NCBI GenBank assembly: GCA_021904315.1
Contig: MU273448.1
Location: forward strand, 55,521 to 119,520
Reading direction: 5' to 3'
Source of the DNA: Sphagnum magellanicum
Taxonomy: Eukaryota; Streptophyta; Sphagnopsida; Sphagnales; Sphagnaceae
DNA: 64,000 bases
A model generated the notes under the pieces. The model worked only from the letters and a program-made list of their open reading frames with translations, did not search any database and had not been told where the DNA came from. Of this stretch, positions 22,691-35,346 are shown one piece after another. Positions within the stretch are counted from its first letter, which is position 1, and each line of letters begins with the position of its first letter. The position numbers and the translations under genes were made by a program.

Positions 22691-24015
22691 GGATCTAGAA
22701 AGTCTCCTTTTGTGAATCTGGGAAGCAGCAGCAACAACCAGGAAATGTTAGTTTTCTGTTGTTGTTGTTGTTGTCGTCGTTTGCAGTAGTGTGTTGTGGG
22801 AGTGGAATGATGGTAGTATAAGTATGCCAGCACTCAACACATTGTTCTCTCAAGCTCAACAGCCAGCTAGCTAACAATCTGTTGCTATTGTGCATCAGCA
22901 TCATCAGCATCATCATCAATATTGATGCACTCACTTTGTGTCAATTGCAGTTGTTGTGCTTTTGTGGGTTTTTTCTGAGAGCTTGATTGCGCACACACAG
23001 GTATCGAGACAAACCCACTCCATTTCTCATCTGTAGAAATGTGAAATCAGTTGCACACAAAAAATTATTCTTTTGTGTTTGATAGATATATAGTGCTATG
23101 AATTTTCACTGTGTGTGTGTGTGTGTGTGTTTTCCACTTTTTGGGTGATCCACTGCTGTTGTTGCTGTTGCTCTTTCTTTGTTTATTTGTTTGTTTAGTG
23201 AAGCAGTTTTGTTTTGGGAGTTTGGATTTTTTTTTCTAATGGGTTTTTGTTAGTTTGTGGGTTTTTGTTTCTCTCTAAATTCTTTGAAGATTTTTTTCAT
23301 GTGCTTTTTTTGTTGATTGATGATGTCCCCATTTCATTTCCATTTTTTGAGCAGTACACTACTCTTGATCTGGTGTGAACTTGCCGTTGTGGCTCACTAG
23401 GATTTGCAAAGCTACGAGTCTTGCTTCAATTTGCAAAATGGGTGGTCTCTTTATGTCTCTGTGTCTGCTTGTGTGTGACACTGTTGGTGCTCTTCCTGAA
23501 AAACAGGAAGTTTGTCCAGAGTGGTGCCACAGCTTTCAAGCAGAGAATGTTGTTGTTGTTGTTTTTCCAATGGTGCATGAGGGTTTATTTTCCTTTGGAA
23601 CCCACCACCAGAAATTTACATCCTTTTTGGCACTGCAAAGATCGTGGTGGAGGGGAGAAGAAGAAGAAGAAGATGGGTAGATGGATATAAATTGAGATAG
23701 AGAGAGATGCAGCAGATTGCACCTGAATCATGCACCATTGACCAGTGTGAGAAGTGGGTGTGACAGAGCAGCAAGCCACAAAAGGTCAGCCAGACAGGAG
23801 ATGAATCAGCTGGAAGGCTTGCACAGAGCTACGGTGTTCTTGCTCCTACTGTCTCTCCTTTCTATCACACACTCACTACTCTCCTCATAGTAGAAGAAGA
23901 AGAAGAAGCCACTGGCATGCCCTTCCCTTCCACAGCTTGACAACAATCCCTGCTGCCGGTGCTGGATCTCTCCAATTTCTACCAAATTCAACCCACTGCA
24001 TGTAAGCCTCCAAAC

Positions 24016-24073
<58 letters not shown>

Positions 24074-24419
24074 TTCCACACCACATTCTTGGGTTTCGTC
24101 TTTGGATTTTATCTTCTCCAACAATTTTTCTTCGTCTCCTTGTTTGTATTTTTTTTCTTGTGTCATTCATTCTTGCCTGGGGATCATCATCACTGTTGCT
24201 CCTCCACAAATTTGAGATTTTTGCCCACTGTGCAGATTTTGGGAGCTGAGACTTTTGTGTGTTGCATAAATTGGGTGATTTCAGAAATGTTTTTTTTTTT
24301 TTTCCTTGACATTAGTCTAAACTTTGGATGGGGGATTGGGTTGATGATGGCCAGTCTGAAGAAAAAACAAACTTTTCAAGAATCCAAGAGGACACAAATT
24401 TGAGGAATTATCTGCAGAA
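22690..24419 (+). promoter_or_regulatory. 5' region of the EGT1-like gene with microsatellites and a likely leader intron
   Basis: No coding exon is recognised here. The stretch carries GTT repeats (about 22754-22776), GT repeats (about 23110-23130), GAA repeats (23657-23671), an ATATAAAT element (about 23685-23692, possible TATA box) and a long CT array (24019-24066). A GTAAGC donor at 24002 and a CTGCAG acceptor ending at 24417 would define a 5' UTR intron ending two bases before the start codon; it would remove the CT array and the upstream ATGs (for example at 24328) that otherwise overlap the start out of frame. Inferred from splice consensus only. Confidence 0.4.
24019..24066 (+). repeat. 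(CT)n microsatellite
   Basis: Nearly pure CT dinucleotide run of about 48 bases, followed by T-rich sequence. It lies in the proposed leader intron of the EGT1-like gene, where it could act as part of a long polypyrimidine tract or as a GAGA-type promoter element. Confidence 0.9.
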
Positions 24420-27400
24420 ATGCCATCATCATATGATGGGGACTCCACCACCACCAACACTATCATGCATCAAGTGCTGGAGGGACTTCAGAACTCACAG
24501 GGGAACAAGGAAATTCCCTTCAGTCTTTTGTACAACAAGAAAGGATCTGAGCTTTACGAGGAGAAAACCAAATCGGAGGAGTATTATCCTTTCCTTGCTG
24601 AAGACCACATGCTGGAACTGCATGTGGATGAAATTGCTGCACAAATCCCACCGCACAGTGTCATTGTTGAGCTTGGTTGTGGCACTCATCGCAAAACTGC
24701 CAAAATCTTGTCTGCCATTCAAGCTTGCCATAGAAGGTGCTTATAAATTTTCTTTTTTTCCGTTTTAAAAAAATTCTCATAAAAAAATTCTCATTGCTCC
24801 TCCATGCTGAATGTGTCCTGTGTATTTTTCTTCCTGTGTCATCCCACCCAGCACCATGCATATAACATGAGACAAAAAAAAATTCCAAACCACGAAGTGT
24901 AAATTCAACACTTTATGAGAATTGATCATTGGGTGTTTTTTGTTTGTCTACATACATACGTTTTTTTTTCTCATACATACATACATACAATTTTTTTCTC
25001 AGGTGTCAGTATGCGGGGATTGATGTGTCAGGCCCATTCTTGGAAGAAGCATACAAGAACTTGATGCAAAATGTAGATGGGCTGCAGCATGAAGACATGG
25101 ACATGGTGCAAGCTGATTATATGGAGGGTTTGAAGATTGTTTGGGAGCATTACCCACATGAAAATGTATGCATTTTGTGGCTTGGTAGCAGCGTGGGCAA
25201 TCTCTCTGCTTCAGCTGCAGTTCAATTTTTCCGTGATGCTGTTGCTGCTGTTGGTACTCACTGCCAAATACCCCTGTGCGCAGGTAAATGGTTACATGCT
25301 TCACTTCATTCTCTTAATTTTACACCCCAAAAAACTTGTTGATTTTTTTTCATTTTTTTGGGGAAGCTTTTTTTGGTGAGTTTTGTGATCATAATCTCAG
25401 CTTCTGTTTGTTGTGGGTAGTACAGAGATTTAAGTTGATTTGTTCAATTGGGTATTTTCTTTTTGTTCTATATGTTTTGGAGGTAGAATTTGGTGGGGAA
25501 TTTCCAGTTTTTGATTCACCATTTCTACATGTAGATGTTGGTGGGGAGTTTCAATTTTTCTTAAGTTTTCATGATCTTATTTTGGGGGTGGTTTTAGACA
25601 TGTGGAAGGATCAGGAACGTCTCAGAGCAGCATACTATGACAAGGTGGGCGTAACAGGCCTTTTCATAGAGAATGGGATGCGCAATGTGCTTGCTTTATT
25701 GGGTCATGAAGTCTCAACCAAGGATGAGGAATCGTGGGTCTATGAAGTTGACATCAATGAACACTTGCACCAATTTGAAATGTACCTCAAGTTTCCAGCT
25801 GACCTTAAGCTCCCCCAAGTTCACATCAGGTATTTTTTAAAGAAAAAGTCTCACCCCCCACACTCGTATGCACTTTGACCAGGTACCTATCTGAAGGAAA
25901 CTATGTTTCTCAAGGTTTTAAGAAAGACCCATTGTGGAGGAGGTAGGCTGGTAGGTAGGTTGTAAAACTAAGACCAAATGTATGAAGTTTCTTTTTTGTC
26001 CTTTTTTTGGGATTAAAGCATTTCAGAGGATTACGAGCAGCATACGACAATGGATGTTTTGTGATTGTGGCAGGGCAGGGGAGAGGGTGTTGGTTGAAGT
26101 TTCAAGGAAATTCACAGTTGGTGATTTCAACCATCTGGCTAATGAATCCAGGTTTGTTATTGACATGGCTTGGCATGATCAAACATGGGGTATGCAAATG
26201 CTCATACCTTTCAAAGAAGCATACGTTCGATGCTGGCATGCAACTGATGCCTTTTTCAGGAACCTCCCCGATTGGAGCATGAAGCCTATTGATGTCCGGC
26301 ACCCTTTTTGCTTCTACTAGTAAGTGGAACTCACAGTCTTAGACTATATTGGTGTTGGAAGAAAAGATCAAATTTTTTTTCTTGCTTGCACAATTTTCCT
26401 TTTGAAAGTTGCAAATGATGGGACATTGGTTCTCTTTTCAACTACAAATTTTTTTTGCTGTTGCAAATGTGAGAGGATTGATTGATGGATTCAAAGATTT
26501 TTATGTTTTTGGGGGCTACTTCTTGCTTTGTGTAGTGGACATTTGCCAGCATTTGCAGAATTGAAGCTTTTTCCCAACGAGGTGCCAACCAAGTTTGATG
26601 TGATGTTCTCACAAGGGATTGACCCAATTGTCAACGAACCATCCAAGTATCATCGCCATCCTGAAGTTCCAGTACAATGGCCGACGCGTGAAGAAATAAT
26701 TGACTATGTGCAGCATGTGAGAGAGGACCTTATGGAAGCTATGGATGATGCTCGCATATCCGCCCGGTTGATAAATCTGGCACTTGAACACAAATAAATG
26801 CATCTTGAAACTCTTGCGTACATGCCGGTGCAGGAATGCAAGAAGTTGTTTGAGAAAAAATCGTCAAACAATGGATTCAATGCACTACCTCATCATATGT
26901 TCAATAGCAACAACAACAACAACTCTCATGTTGGAATCAACAGTGGGACAACAACGAAGAAGAAGCTGTCAGCAGCAGCTCTGAAGTCCTCCATATACTC
27001 ATCTGGAAATAATATGGTTCCCATCTCCAATGGAAATGCCATGATGGGTGGAAATGTAGCAGCTGAATTTCGCATGGTGCAAATTTCCAACGGGAATGTG
27101 ATTATAGGAGGGAATGTAGCTGACAACAGCTTCATGTGGGATAATGAGTACCCGCAATTCACAACTCATGTGTCTGAGAAATTTCTGGTGAGCTCAGAGC
27201 CTGTCTCAGTGAGGGATTTCCTCACATTTGTGAAGGAAGGTGGGTACGAGAAGGAGGAGTTTTGGCAACCGGTGGATTTCAAGTTCTTCAAGGACCAGGG
27301 ACACAAGCACCCAGCAACGTGGTCCAAAGTGCATGGAGAGTATTATGTGCATTCTGTGGATTCAACTGATCATTGGTCCAAAGTTGCAGATCATCAGCCT

Positions 27401-27751
27401 GTTTTTGTCAGTTTGTCAGAGGCAGAAGCATTTTGTCACTCTGTGGGCTGCTGCATCATGACTGAGTCCGAGTATCACCAGATTCTCCTAAGTGGGTATG
27501 CGACCAAAGTGCACAAGCTGTGCTCAGATGGCTGGGAGTGGACATCCTCAGTTTTTCAGCCATTTCCTGGGTTCAAGCCTATGGTTGAGTACCCTGAGTA
27601 TTCAAGCGATTTTTTCAACAGTTCCCATTATGTATTGAAAGGTGCTTCACCACTAACACATCCAAAGATGTGGCGTGATTCATTCCGAAATTTTTACCAG
27701 CAGCAGTATCCATTTGTGTTTGCCAAATTCCGCTGCTGCAAGAATATGTAA
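24420..27751 (+). CDS. EGT1: EgtD-EgtB fusion (Egt1-type ergothioneine biosynthesis enzyme), five exons, interrupted by one in-frame TAA
   Basis: Family knowledge: Egt1 fuses a SAM-dependent histidine N-alpha-trimethylase (EgtD) to a non-haem iron sulfoxide synthase (EgtB: DinB-like plus FGE-sulfatase domains), making hercynine and then hercynyl-cysteine sulfoxide. Seen: exons 24420-24736, 25003-25283, 25598-25829, about 26074-26319 and 26536-27751, with GT-AG introns whose phases match. The EgtD part shows GSELYEE, EYYP, the SAM loop ELGCGTHRKT, LGSSVGN and CADMWKD. The EgtB part begins RHPFCFYYGHLPAF and ends with DGWEWTS, EYPEYSSDFF, HYVLKGAS, RDSFRNFY and FAKFRCC. A TAA at 26795-26797 splits EHK*MHLET, the HX3HXE iron motif; the frame downstream stays open for 317 codons. 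About 763 codons in all, near fungal Egt1 length. The exon 3/4 junction is uncertain: acceptor 26040 or 26073 both keep frame. The start is the first ATG after an in-frame stop at 24357. The identity is firm; whether the gene is active is open. Confidence 0.88.
26536..26809 (+). other. EgtB iron-binding motif region containing the TAA stop
   Basis: Exon 5 opens by completing a Tyr codon, then encodes GHLPAF; the His (26540-26542) corresponds to the first iron ligand of EgtB. The other ligands lie in HX3HXE: His 26789-26791, His 26801-26803 and Glu 26807-26809. The third codon of this motif is TAA (26795-26797), directly followed by ATG. No GT-AG intron can remove the stop without also deleting the motif. 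The same position is often Glu, Gln or Ala in this family (recalled), so a single CAA-to-TAA or GAA-to-TAA change would explain it. Confidence 0.85.
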
Positions 27752-27826
27752 GATCTTCCTCCTCGGATGGATGGATGAATGGATGGGTAGTTTATTTCAA
27801 GTTGCCTGCTCCTGCATATTGAAATG

Positions 27827-27832
27827 AATAAA
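27827..27832 (+). terminator. AATAAA polyadenylation signal of the EGT1-like gene
   Basis: A canonical AATAAA lies about 76 bases after the final TAA at 27749-27751. The spacing fits a plant 3' UTR; the cleavage site is not determined. Confidence 0.5.
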
Positions 27833-29524
27833 AAGCATTGGAAGAATCAAAGCAGGCCAACAGAATTGTAGAAACATTCGGCCCCCTTGATTCTTTAGCA
27901 TGTATGACTCTCACACACTTTGTGTGACATTTTTGGGTATATGTTTCTTTTAACATTTTGCATCAGCTCGATGCATGTGTGTAAGACAATGGGATTATGA
28001 GAAAATCCAAAAGGCCAGGTGAAAACTTTCCACAGTAAAAAATCTTTCCAATCAGCAATTATGTTGCACTTATATCAATTTTGCTGTCGCTTTATCAGTT
28101 TTGTTGCTATTCTTGTTATTGTACTTTGTTAGGTGAATGGATATATTCGCAGACAAAAAAAGAGTGCTTCTTTCAAGGATGCTAGACTCTCAAATCCCTT
28201 CTTTATCAAAGTCTTTGCAAAACTTTTTGAGTCACAAAAACCGACGTGGAATTAAATTGCATTGCACATGCTGATATACTTGTAAATCACAAACCCAAAA
28301 TCAGCAATTTTGTTGCGCTGTTATCAAAGCAAAACAAGTTATACACTTGAAAATCTTTAAGACCCATTTGCAACTTGTAGGCTACAGGGAGGATATATAT
28401 GCCATAGAAATTTCTGTCACATCGCATGAGTATCAAATATCTGAATTTTGCACATATATTGAGAGCCACCTGATACTAATTTGCTTGTCTGAGCATCCAA
28501 TCCGGTTACTGATTAATTTGTTCAGAATCTTGTAAAAACCTAATGCTATTCATACGGGTTAGGTTTTGCAATACCCTATTCAAGAACCACCTAATCTAAT
28601 TTAATAATATATAGAGTTGCTGATTCCATACAACCACCTAGCTTCCTTAGAAATAAGTCAAGGCAGAAATAAGATTTCAAACAAATAAATCCTCCAAATA
28701 ATTAATGTCCTGCAATAAATGCCTAACATTCAAACATCTAAGCTGAAATGTTGGTAGCGTTTTCTTGCATGATCCAGGATATCATGATTTAGCTAAAATT
28801 GCCATGGTGTATGTGTTGTGAACTCGTAATGTAACTCTTGTAATGATTCGTTGTTGGTAAACTTTTGTGAAAATGAGCATAATTGACAATGGAAAGTAGC
28901 CATAGAGTAATTTAACAATATGTGATATTGCACTGTAATAAAGTTTGACAAAAATGAGATCTTGCAATACCTTTGATCCATCTAACCTTTTCCACCATGC
29001 TCAAAGATTTTCCACAACCATCATGTTCAGTCCTAAGTGAGTGTTTTGAATCTAACCATGCTGGCCATTCTACTAAGTGAGTTCATTACTAAGTGAGTTT
29101 GGATTTTGGGGGGAAAAAAAATCGGAATTTAAGAACCTCTGGTTCCAGTTACTTCAAGAACACAATGCACCATTCAATTTTCATGCGAGAACTGGCAAAG
29201 ATATGAGGATGCCTGGGCAGCTGTTTTTTTCCCCCCTCAATGATGGTTATATATCGATCAGAACTGGAATCTTCAAAATAAAATAATTATTCAACACTGA
29301 AATGTTGATGAACTTGCAATGGTACTACAGAATATTTATGTTCCCCAACATCATCGATCAGCCCTTGGTTCTTCAAAAATATCCAAATGTGAGTGATTGA
29401 TTAGGATGGCAACAAATTCTTCATATTTTAGAAAATTCCCCGCCAAAACTCAGTACTTCCCAATACAGATCAAAGTCACCTGCTTCTGGAGCTCAAATGG
29501 AAATTCTACAATGGAGTAAGTTAT

Positions 29525-29620
29525 CCATAAAGTCACCCTGTCTTTGGGCCTGCCATTGGGCCTGCACTTGCCCTCATGCTGAGTTTTGAGCTATCCTTAA
29601 AGTCACCCATTATTTTTCTT
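29525..29620 (+). repeat. Ends related to the fold-back element
   Basis: ATAAAGTCACCCTGTCTTTG at about 29527 matches the terminus of the fold-back element at 7281-9003, and TTAAAGTCACCC recurs at about 29588 in the same orientation. It is probably a deleted relic of that family. Confidence 0.5.
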
Positions 29621-32600
29621 CTCTTGTTTTTCCTTCAAATTTGCAGCTGAATTGTCTTCCTTGTTATCATCATCATCAAGATCTTGCTACCAGTTTCCTC
29701 ATACATACATATCTTTTGTTGTTGTTGAATGTGCAGAAGCAGCAGCAGCAGCAGCAGCAGCAGTTGTTGTTCCTGTTGTAGTTTTTGGTCTGTTTGAAAT
29801 GGTGATTCAAACTGTCAAATGCATTTTCTTGCGGGAGATTTGTGTGTGGGTTTGAACTACACATTCAAAAGGGTAATATGAGAAAATGCAATATCTCCAC
29901 TCCTTTACATGCTCAGTTGTTTGCCTCTTGACAAAGGGTTTTAAAAATTGATAACCTGAATAGAAGAAATTCCAATCATCCAGGTAGGTTATTAGGTTTG
30001 AAAATTCAATAATCAATGGGGAAGTGATCAATTTGGTCATCAAAAATTCAATAATTGGCTGGTGGGTTATCAATAATGGGGTTGATAAGTAGGTGTTTCC
30101 TCAATAATTAACCAACATTGGTGTATATTGGAATATATGATGGCAAGTTCTGGGATTTAGGCAAGTTTAGGTTATAAGAAATGTTCTAGATCTACAAACT
30201 GGAGGTTCCAAGATTTGTTGTAATTGCCATTTCACTATAACCAACCTTTTTTTCAAAGTTGAATAAAAACATGAACTAGAGGTGTTGCCTCATTTTGTTG
30301 GACAGGTTCAAATCCTTTAGATATAACATAAGCACAACTTTATTAAAAAACATTAAGATGGGTCTTGCATTTTAGATAAATTATTGCATTTGATTGATTG
30401 TACATAACTAGTGCTACAAAAAATTTTAAAATCTTGAACTGTGTTCATTAATGAAATAAAATGATATTATAAAAGAATTGTTTAGTTGAGAGTAATGAAG
30501 ATGAAATTGCACTGGCTCTAAATGCTTTGTGAAAATGACTAAAACCAAAGGTTCTTAATCCAAAGAACTGATCTCAAAACCAAAACCAAAGTGTGTTCTG
30601 CACTTTTGGGTTGTTTGGACTTCTGTCCTTTCTTTTTTGTTCTGTTGTTCCCTTAGCTGGGTATTTTTCCTTTATTTATTTATTTATTTATTTAAAACCA
30701 AAGGTTCCATTGAAAACAAAAGAATGTTAGAACCAAGATTGAAGGTTCTTTTTGAATCAAGTATAGACCTGACATTGAGATTGGTATAGCATTAATATTA
30801 AACTGGGGTTATCTCCAGTCCTTAACCTGGTAGGTACTGGTAGAAGGCTGATATTACCTGACGTCCCTAGTCCCTAACCACAGGTGGCAAGTGGTATGAG
30901 GCTGGTATTGCCTCAGGTCATACCAATTTGGTCAGTTCTTTGATACCAGGACCAGTCAGTAGTAGTCTGCACCAACACTGGTATACCTTACCCCTTGGTA
31001 TACACCTTAGCTTCCACTGATGTTAGGCACAAAATAATTCACAAAAAGGTAACTCGTTAACAAAAAAAAAAGAGAAAATTTTATTGATACTTATCAAAAA
31101 TTGTTGAAAATTGAAAAACCATTGGGTTACCAATGCAAATGCACAACCCAAGATTTATTTTGCATACTAATTCTCCAAGGGCTTGAAAATTTGAAAAATT
31201 AAATTTGAAACTGCTGAAGATCATATTTTATATAAATAAATATTAAGAAAAAAAAGAGAAAAAATTGCCGAACATCAGTCTCATAGGTACCATATTCTTC
31301 CAAGTTGTGCAAAAGCTTTGCATCCCGGCCCTGACCTCCCTTACAATTAATTGCTAGTAATTTAAACCCATGACAGACAAACAGTAGACTGTGCAATCCA
31401 TCCTTGGAAACGGTGATGTGGTTACCTTGTGTCATGGAGTGCGAGGTATTTAATGCTGTGCATTTAATGGGGGTTCGAACTCTGCATCTCACCGAAAGTC
31501 AGAGAAAGCGCTTCTGTCCTTTTTCACTACATCCCTCCCTCACTATGGATAACAACCCAGCAGAGTTGTTTATTTTTTATGCTGCCCGGTATAGTATTTT
31601 TTCCGGGCAGTCGTGTATTTCCATTTCTTTCGGGCCTCTTGCGGAATCTCTCTAATTTCCAACGACCTTTTTTTTTTCCTTCTATTTTCATGCTTTTTAA
31701 CCTTGTCTGTATCAGAGTTTTGTGTTACTTTTGTTTTTGTCCAATTTTGTGATGTAGGCAAACTGTCAATCATCCACAAGAGGAATTAGCCAAATTTGAT
31801 CACAGGCCAGAGAAGTTTTCTTTTTTCCCCCCCCCCATTTTATGAGGTAGGTGGACTAGTGATCATGTACAAGAGGGCTTAGCCAACTTTGGCTAGGGGT
31901 CAGAGAGAAAAATCTACTTAAAAAATGAACCCCATACAAGAACCTATGGTCTAAATATGGTGAGTTCAACTTTTTGTTCCTCAAAAAAATCCTTCAGACA
32001 GGTCGCAGCCCTTCTTTCTTTGTTGCCAAGAGGCAGAAATTCACCACAAAAAAAATTTTAAATTCTTGGGTCAGAGAGGAAAATAAATAAATTTAAGAAT
32101 CTTGCTATATTTTGGTGAGTTGCTGGAACCTATTATCAAAATATGGTGATTTCAGAACTATTTTCCTTGAAAGCTGGCAACTTTGGCACTTTTTTTTTCA
32201 CAAGAATCCATTGAAGAAGAATCCAGATTTGTTTTTTGGTCACTAGGTGGCAAAAATATGCCACTGAACAAAAAAAGACCATTGGTCCAACTTTATATAC
32301 AGACAAGGGTTATAGGATTAGTGTAAAAACCATATACAAAATATATGAGGTCTATGGGATAAGCTTCTGCCTACGGTTTAAAAAAAGCCTATGTGCCCAA
32401 TCAAAATGTTAGAATGGGAGCTTTGAATTGTTTTGAGGAGTCGATTTAGATAAACTGGCATTTATTTAATGTTGTAATAACATTGTACGCTTGTCCCTAA
32501 GTGTCAAGAAAAAAAATTTGTGACCAATGAGATTGTTCAAACAGGTGCATTGAAATTTTTTTAAGAGTTTCCTTAAGTGAATTAGTACTAAAATATGTGG

Positions 32601-32769
32601 CATGCTACCAACATACAAATTGTAAAGAGCTTTTAACGAGAATTTGGAGTTATTAAATTTTACATATCATTCTCTGATTTTACATAGAGATTTTACTGTA
32701 TGTGCTCCTCATGTTACAAGACAGGGTTGGGTCACATTACTTGTGCTGTTTGTTTTTGTTCGGTTGGTG

Positions 32770-33300
32770 GGCTTCATAGGTTGCACTCATTTGGGCATCT
32801 AGTATTTTAAATATGGGACCGAGAGCTCTAAGGATTGGTGGCATAGGTTGTGACGGTTTTTCAATGCATTGCAATGAAAACCTTTTTTCTATGGGGGTTT
32901 TGCACCAAAATCACTTGAGGGGGCCACCCTTCCTTGGAGTATATCTGCACAAAGAAATCTCTTTTTCTTAGACTAGTGTGAAGTATAATATTTTCAACCT
33001 CTTTTGGCCCTCTTCTAGTATCTCTTTAATTTGCAAAGACTTTTTTTTTCCTTGGCTCTTTTCATGTGATTTGTTTTTTGGGATGGTGGGTTGCACTCAT
33101 TTGGGCATCTAGTGGTTGAAACATGGGACCTAGAGCTTTAGGGTTTGGTGGAAAAAATGTATGACCTAACAGTGATAATAAGTTGGGAAAGTTTTATTGC
33201 ATTAAATTGAAATTTTTTTAATGGGTTTTGCACCAAAATGTCTTGAGAAGGGGACATTCATTGGGATGCAAGTCCATAAGAAATGAAATGGGCCCTCTGT
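32770..33300 (+). repeat. Imperfect direct duplication, spacing about 320 bp
   Basis: GGTTGCACTCATTTGGGCAT, GGGACC(T/G)AGAGCT and GGGTTTTGCACCAAAAT occur in this order twice, from about 32779 and about 33089. A related CTCTTTAATTTGCAA segment also matches 31640-31690. Confidence 0.7.
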
Positions 33301-35275
33301 TTCAAAGGGATATTTTCCATTTTAGCAATGTATTTTACAATTTAGGGCAGGTGTGTGGTTTGAGAAGGCACAAGAGTCAGAGCCCACACATGGGGCTTCA
33401 ATTGGGAACATTTGGGCATTTGTGAGATCGCACGTAAAGTGGTCCATAGTCCATACCTTGGTCCTCAAGGGACGGTTGGTGAACTTGGTGGGGTTCCTTG
33501 AGCTTTTCTTTGAAGTTACAAAGACATAAAGCAATAAATAACCAAAAGTCTTCCCCTCTCCTTATGAATGAAGATCGAAAAAAACCTCATTTGACGAAAG
33601 TGGTCAAAATTGGGCTTTTTAAAACAGGATCAGTTGACCTAAAGAAGACTCCAGAGTCTGACATTCATCGGGACCTCCTTATAATTGTTTTGGAAATTGG
33701 GAGGGTGGTGATTCTTCAGTTTGTGTGTCTGGTGAACTCAGTTCTGGAGATGGCACAGATTTGGTGGTAATGGATCTAACATACCCTTTCCATGAGGTGT
33801 TAAATATGGACTAAAAATCCCCTTAGGTTGTTGAAGTTGGAAGGATAACACAAGTTTTTGGATTTTAGCTTTGAAGGTTTCCTAATGGAATTTTGTGGCC
33901 AATGTGCTCCATAAATGATGTTGGGAGTGTTCTTTAAAGAATGTTTCCTCATATCATTTAAAAACTCATATTCTATACTATGTATGTGTCAGTTTGACAT
34001 TGTGCAACAGCCTGAGGTGAAGAAGATTCAAGTGTGCTAAGTTATTGCAACAATTTGTTGTTTAAACAATTTGAGAGTTGGGTGCTTGTCCCCCTCGTGA
34101 CATGATGCTGTAACAAACATTGAAGAGTGACCATGCATCCAACTCCCCTGGATTTTGGTGACATTTGAATTGTGTCTTTGGAGGATGTTCAAACGGTCAG
34201 CATAAACAAATTTAGCATATTGGCATACCCCCATGAAATTGTTCTTTAAAAAGTTGTCGACTTTTTGGACCCCAATATGATGATTTCATTCTTCCTCTGG
34301 CCATATTGCTCGTTCATTATGTTATGAACACCCACCAATGATGTTCACACATGTTCCCAAATTCTGAATGTGTTCCCCAACGTGTTCCCAATAGCAGCAC
34401 ACTTTTATCCCATATGGTTTGCCCAAAGTTCTCCTGTTCTCAGTTATATATCTGTGCTGAAGGGCAGGCACTGTATATTCAGGCAAAAAACTTCTATTTT
34501 GAGGAGGTTCTAATGGGCTGATCAAAATGGCTCAATGCAAAAAAATAAAAAAATTGAGAGGGAGCTTCCATCTAATTAATAGAAGTAATAATAGGTACAA
34601 CAATGTAGTCCATGAGTTCAATCTTCACACTCAACACTTCACTTTCTATATACTCATACCCAAAGATTACTCTTAAAACTGAAATTAAAACTAGATATTT
34701 TAATGTCATATTGCCAATCTATATTTTAAATATATGCCTTTTCCTTGCAATCCCAACTCATCCACCTGCATGCTATGCACCATTCAACCCATGGGTCATG
34801 AATGAACTAATTAGAATCAGTTTTTAATTTACTGCTGCAAGTCAAAATCGTATACCTGTGTTACTATAATCATGAGGATTGCCAGTTTTTGTGATGGAAA
34901 CTGAAGAATGCTTTTCAAAATGGAATTTTCAAAATTAAAAAATTATTCGACAGATGTGTGTTGAAGCTGGAACTGCACTATGGTATATTATCAACCCTAA
35001 CTTGAGTTCACAGGAATACCTACCCAATGATAATAATGATCATGGCTTGGAATAGTATTAGGAGGGGTGGTTTCCCCATGAGTAGTCATTTATTTTGCTA
35101 GTGCCATAGACATAACATGGAAAACATGAAGGGACTCCATTTTTTTTTTTAATATAATCTTTCTCATCTTTCAACTTTTCTTTTGTTCATGCATAAGAAG
35201 GTAGAATCACTTTCCAACACTGTTAAATGATTGTGGTTTGCTACCACTATTTATGCATAAACTATGATCAACTTG

Positions 35276-35346
35276 ATTGGTAGTGTAATGGTTAGGACTT
35301 ATGATCACCTTGTAGTTTGGTTGTGGGTTCAACTCACGATTTTAGG
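35276..35346 (+). repeat. Possible tRNA-derived SINE head
   Basis: TAGTGTAATGGTTAGGACTT resembles a Pol III A box with D-arm, and GTGGGTTCAACTCACG, about 30 bases later, resembles a B box with T-arm. The cloverleaf pairs poorly, so it is not a functional tRNA. A SINE relic is the best guess. Confidence 0.3.

Noticed and set aside
23959-24249. Ser-Leu and Arg-Glu repeat frames over the CT array
   Set aside because: Translations of a (CT)n microsatellite in a non-coding leader.
31468-31490. GGGGGTTCGAACTCTGCATC as a tRNA T-arm
   Set aside because: No acceptor, D or anticodon stems can be folded around it.
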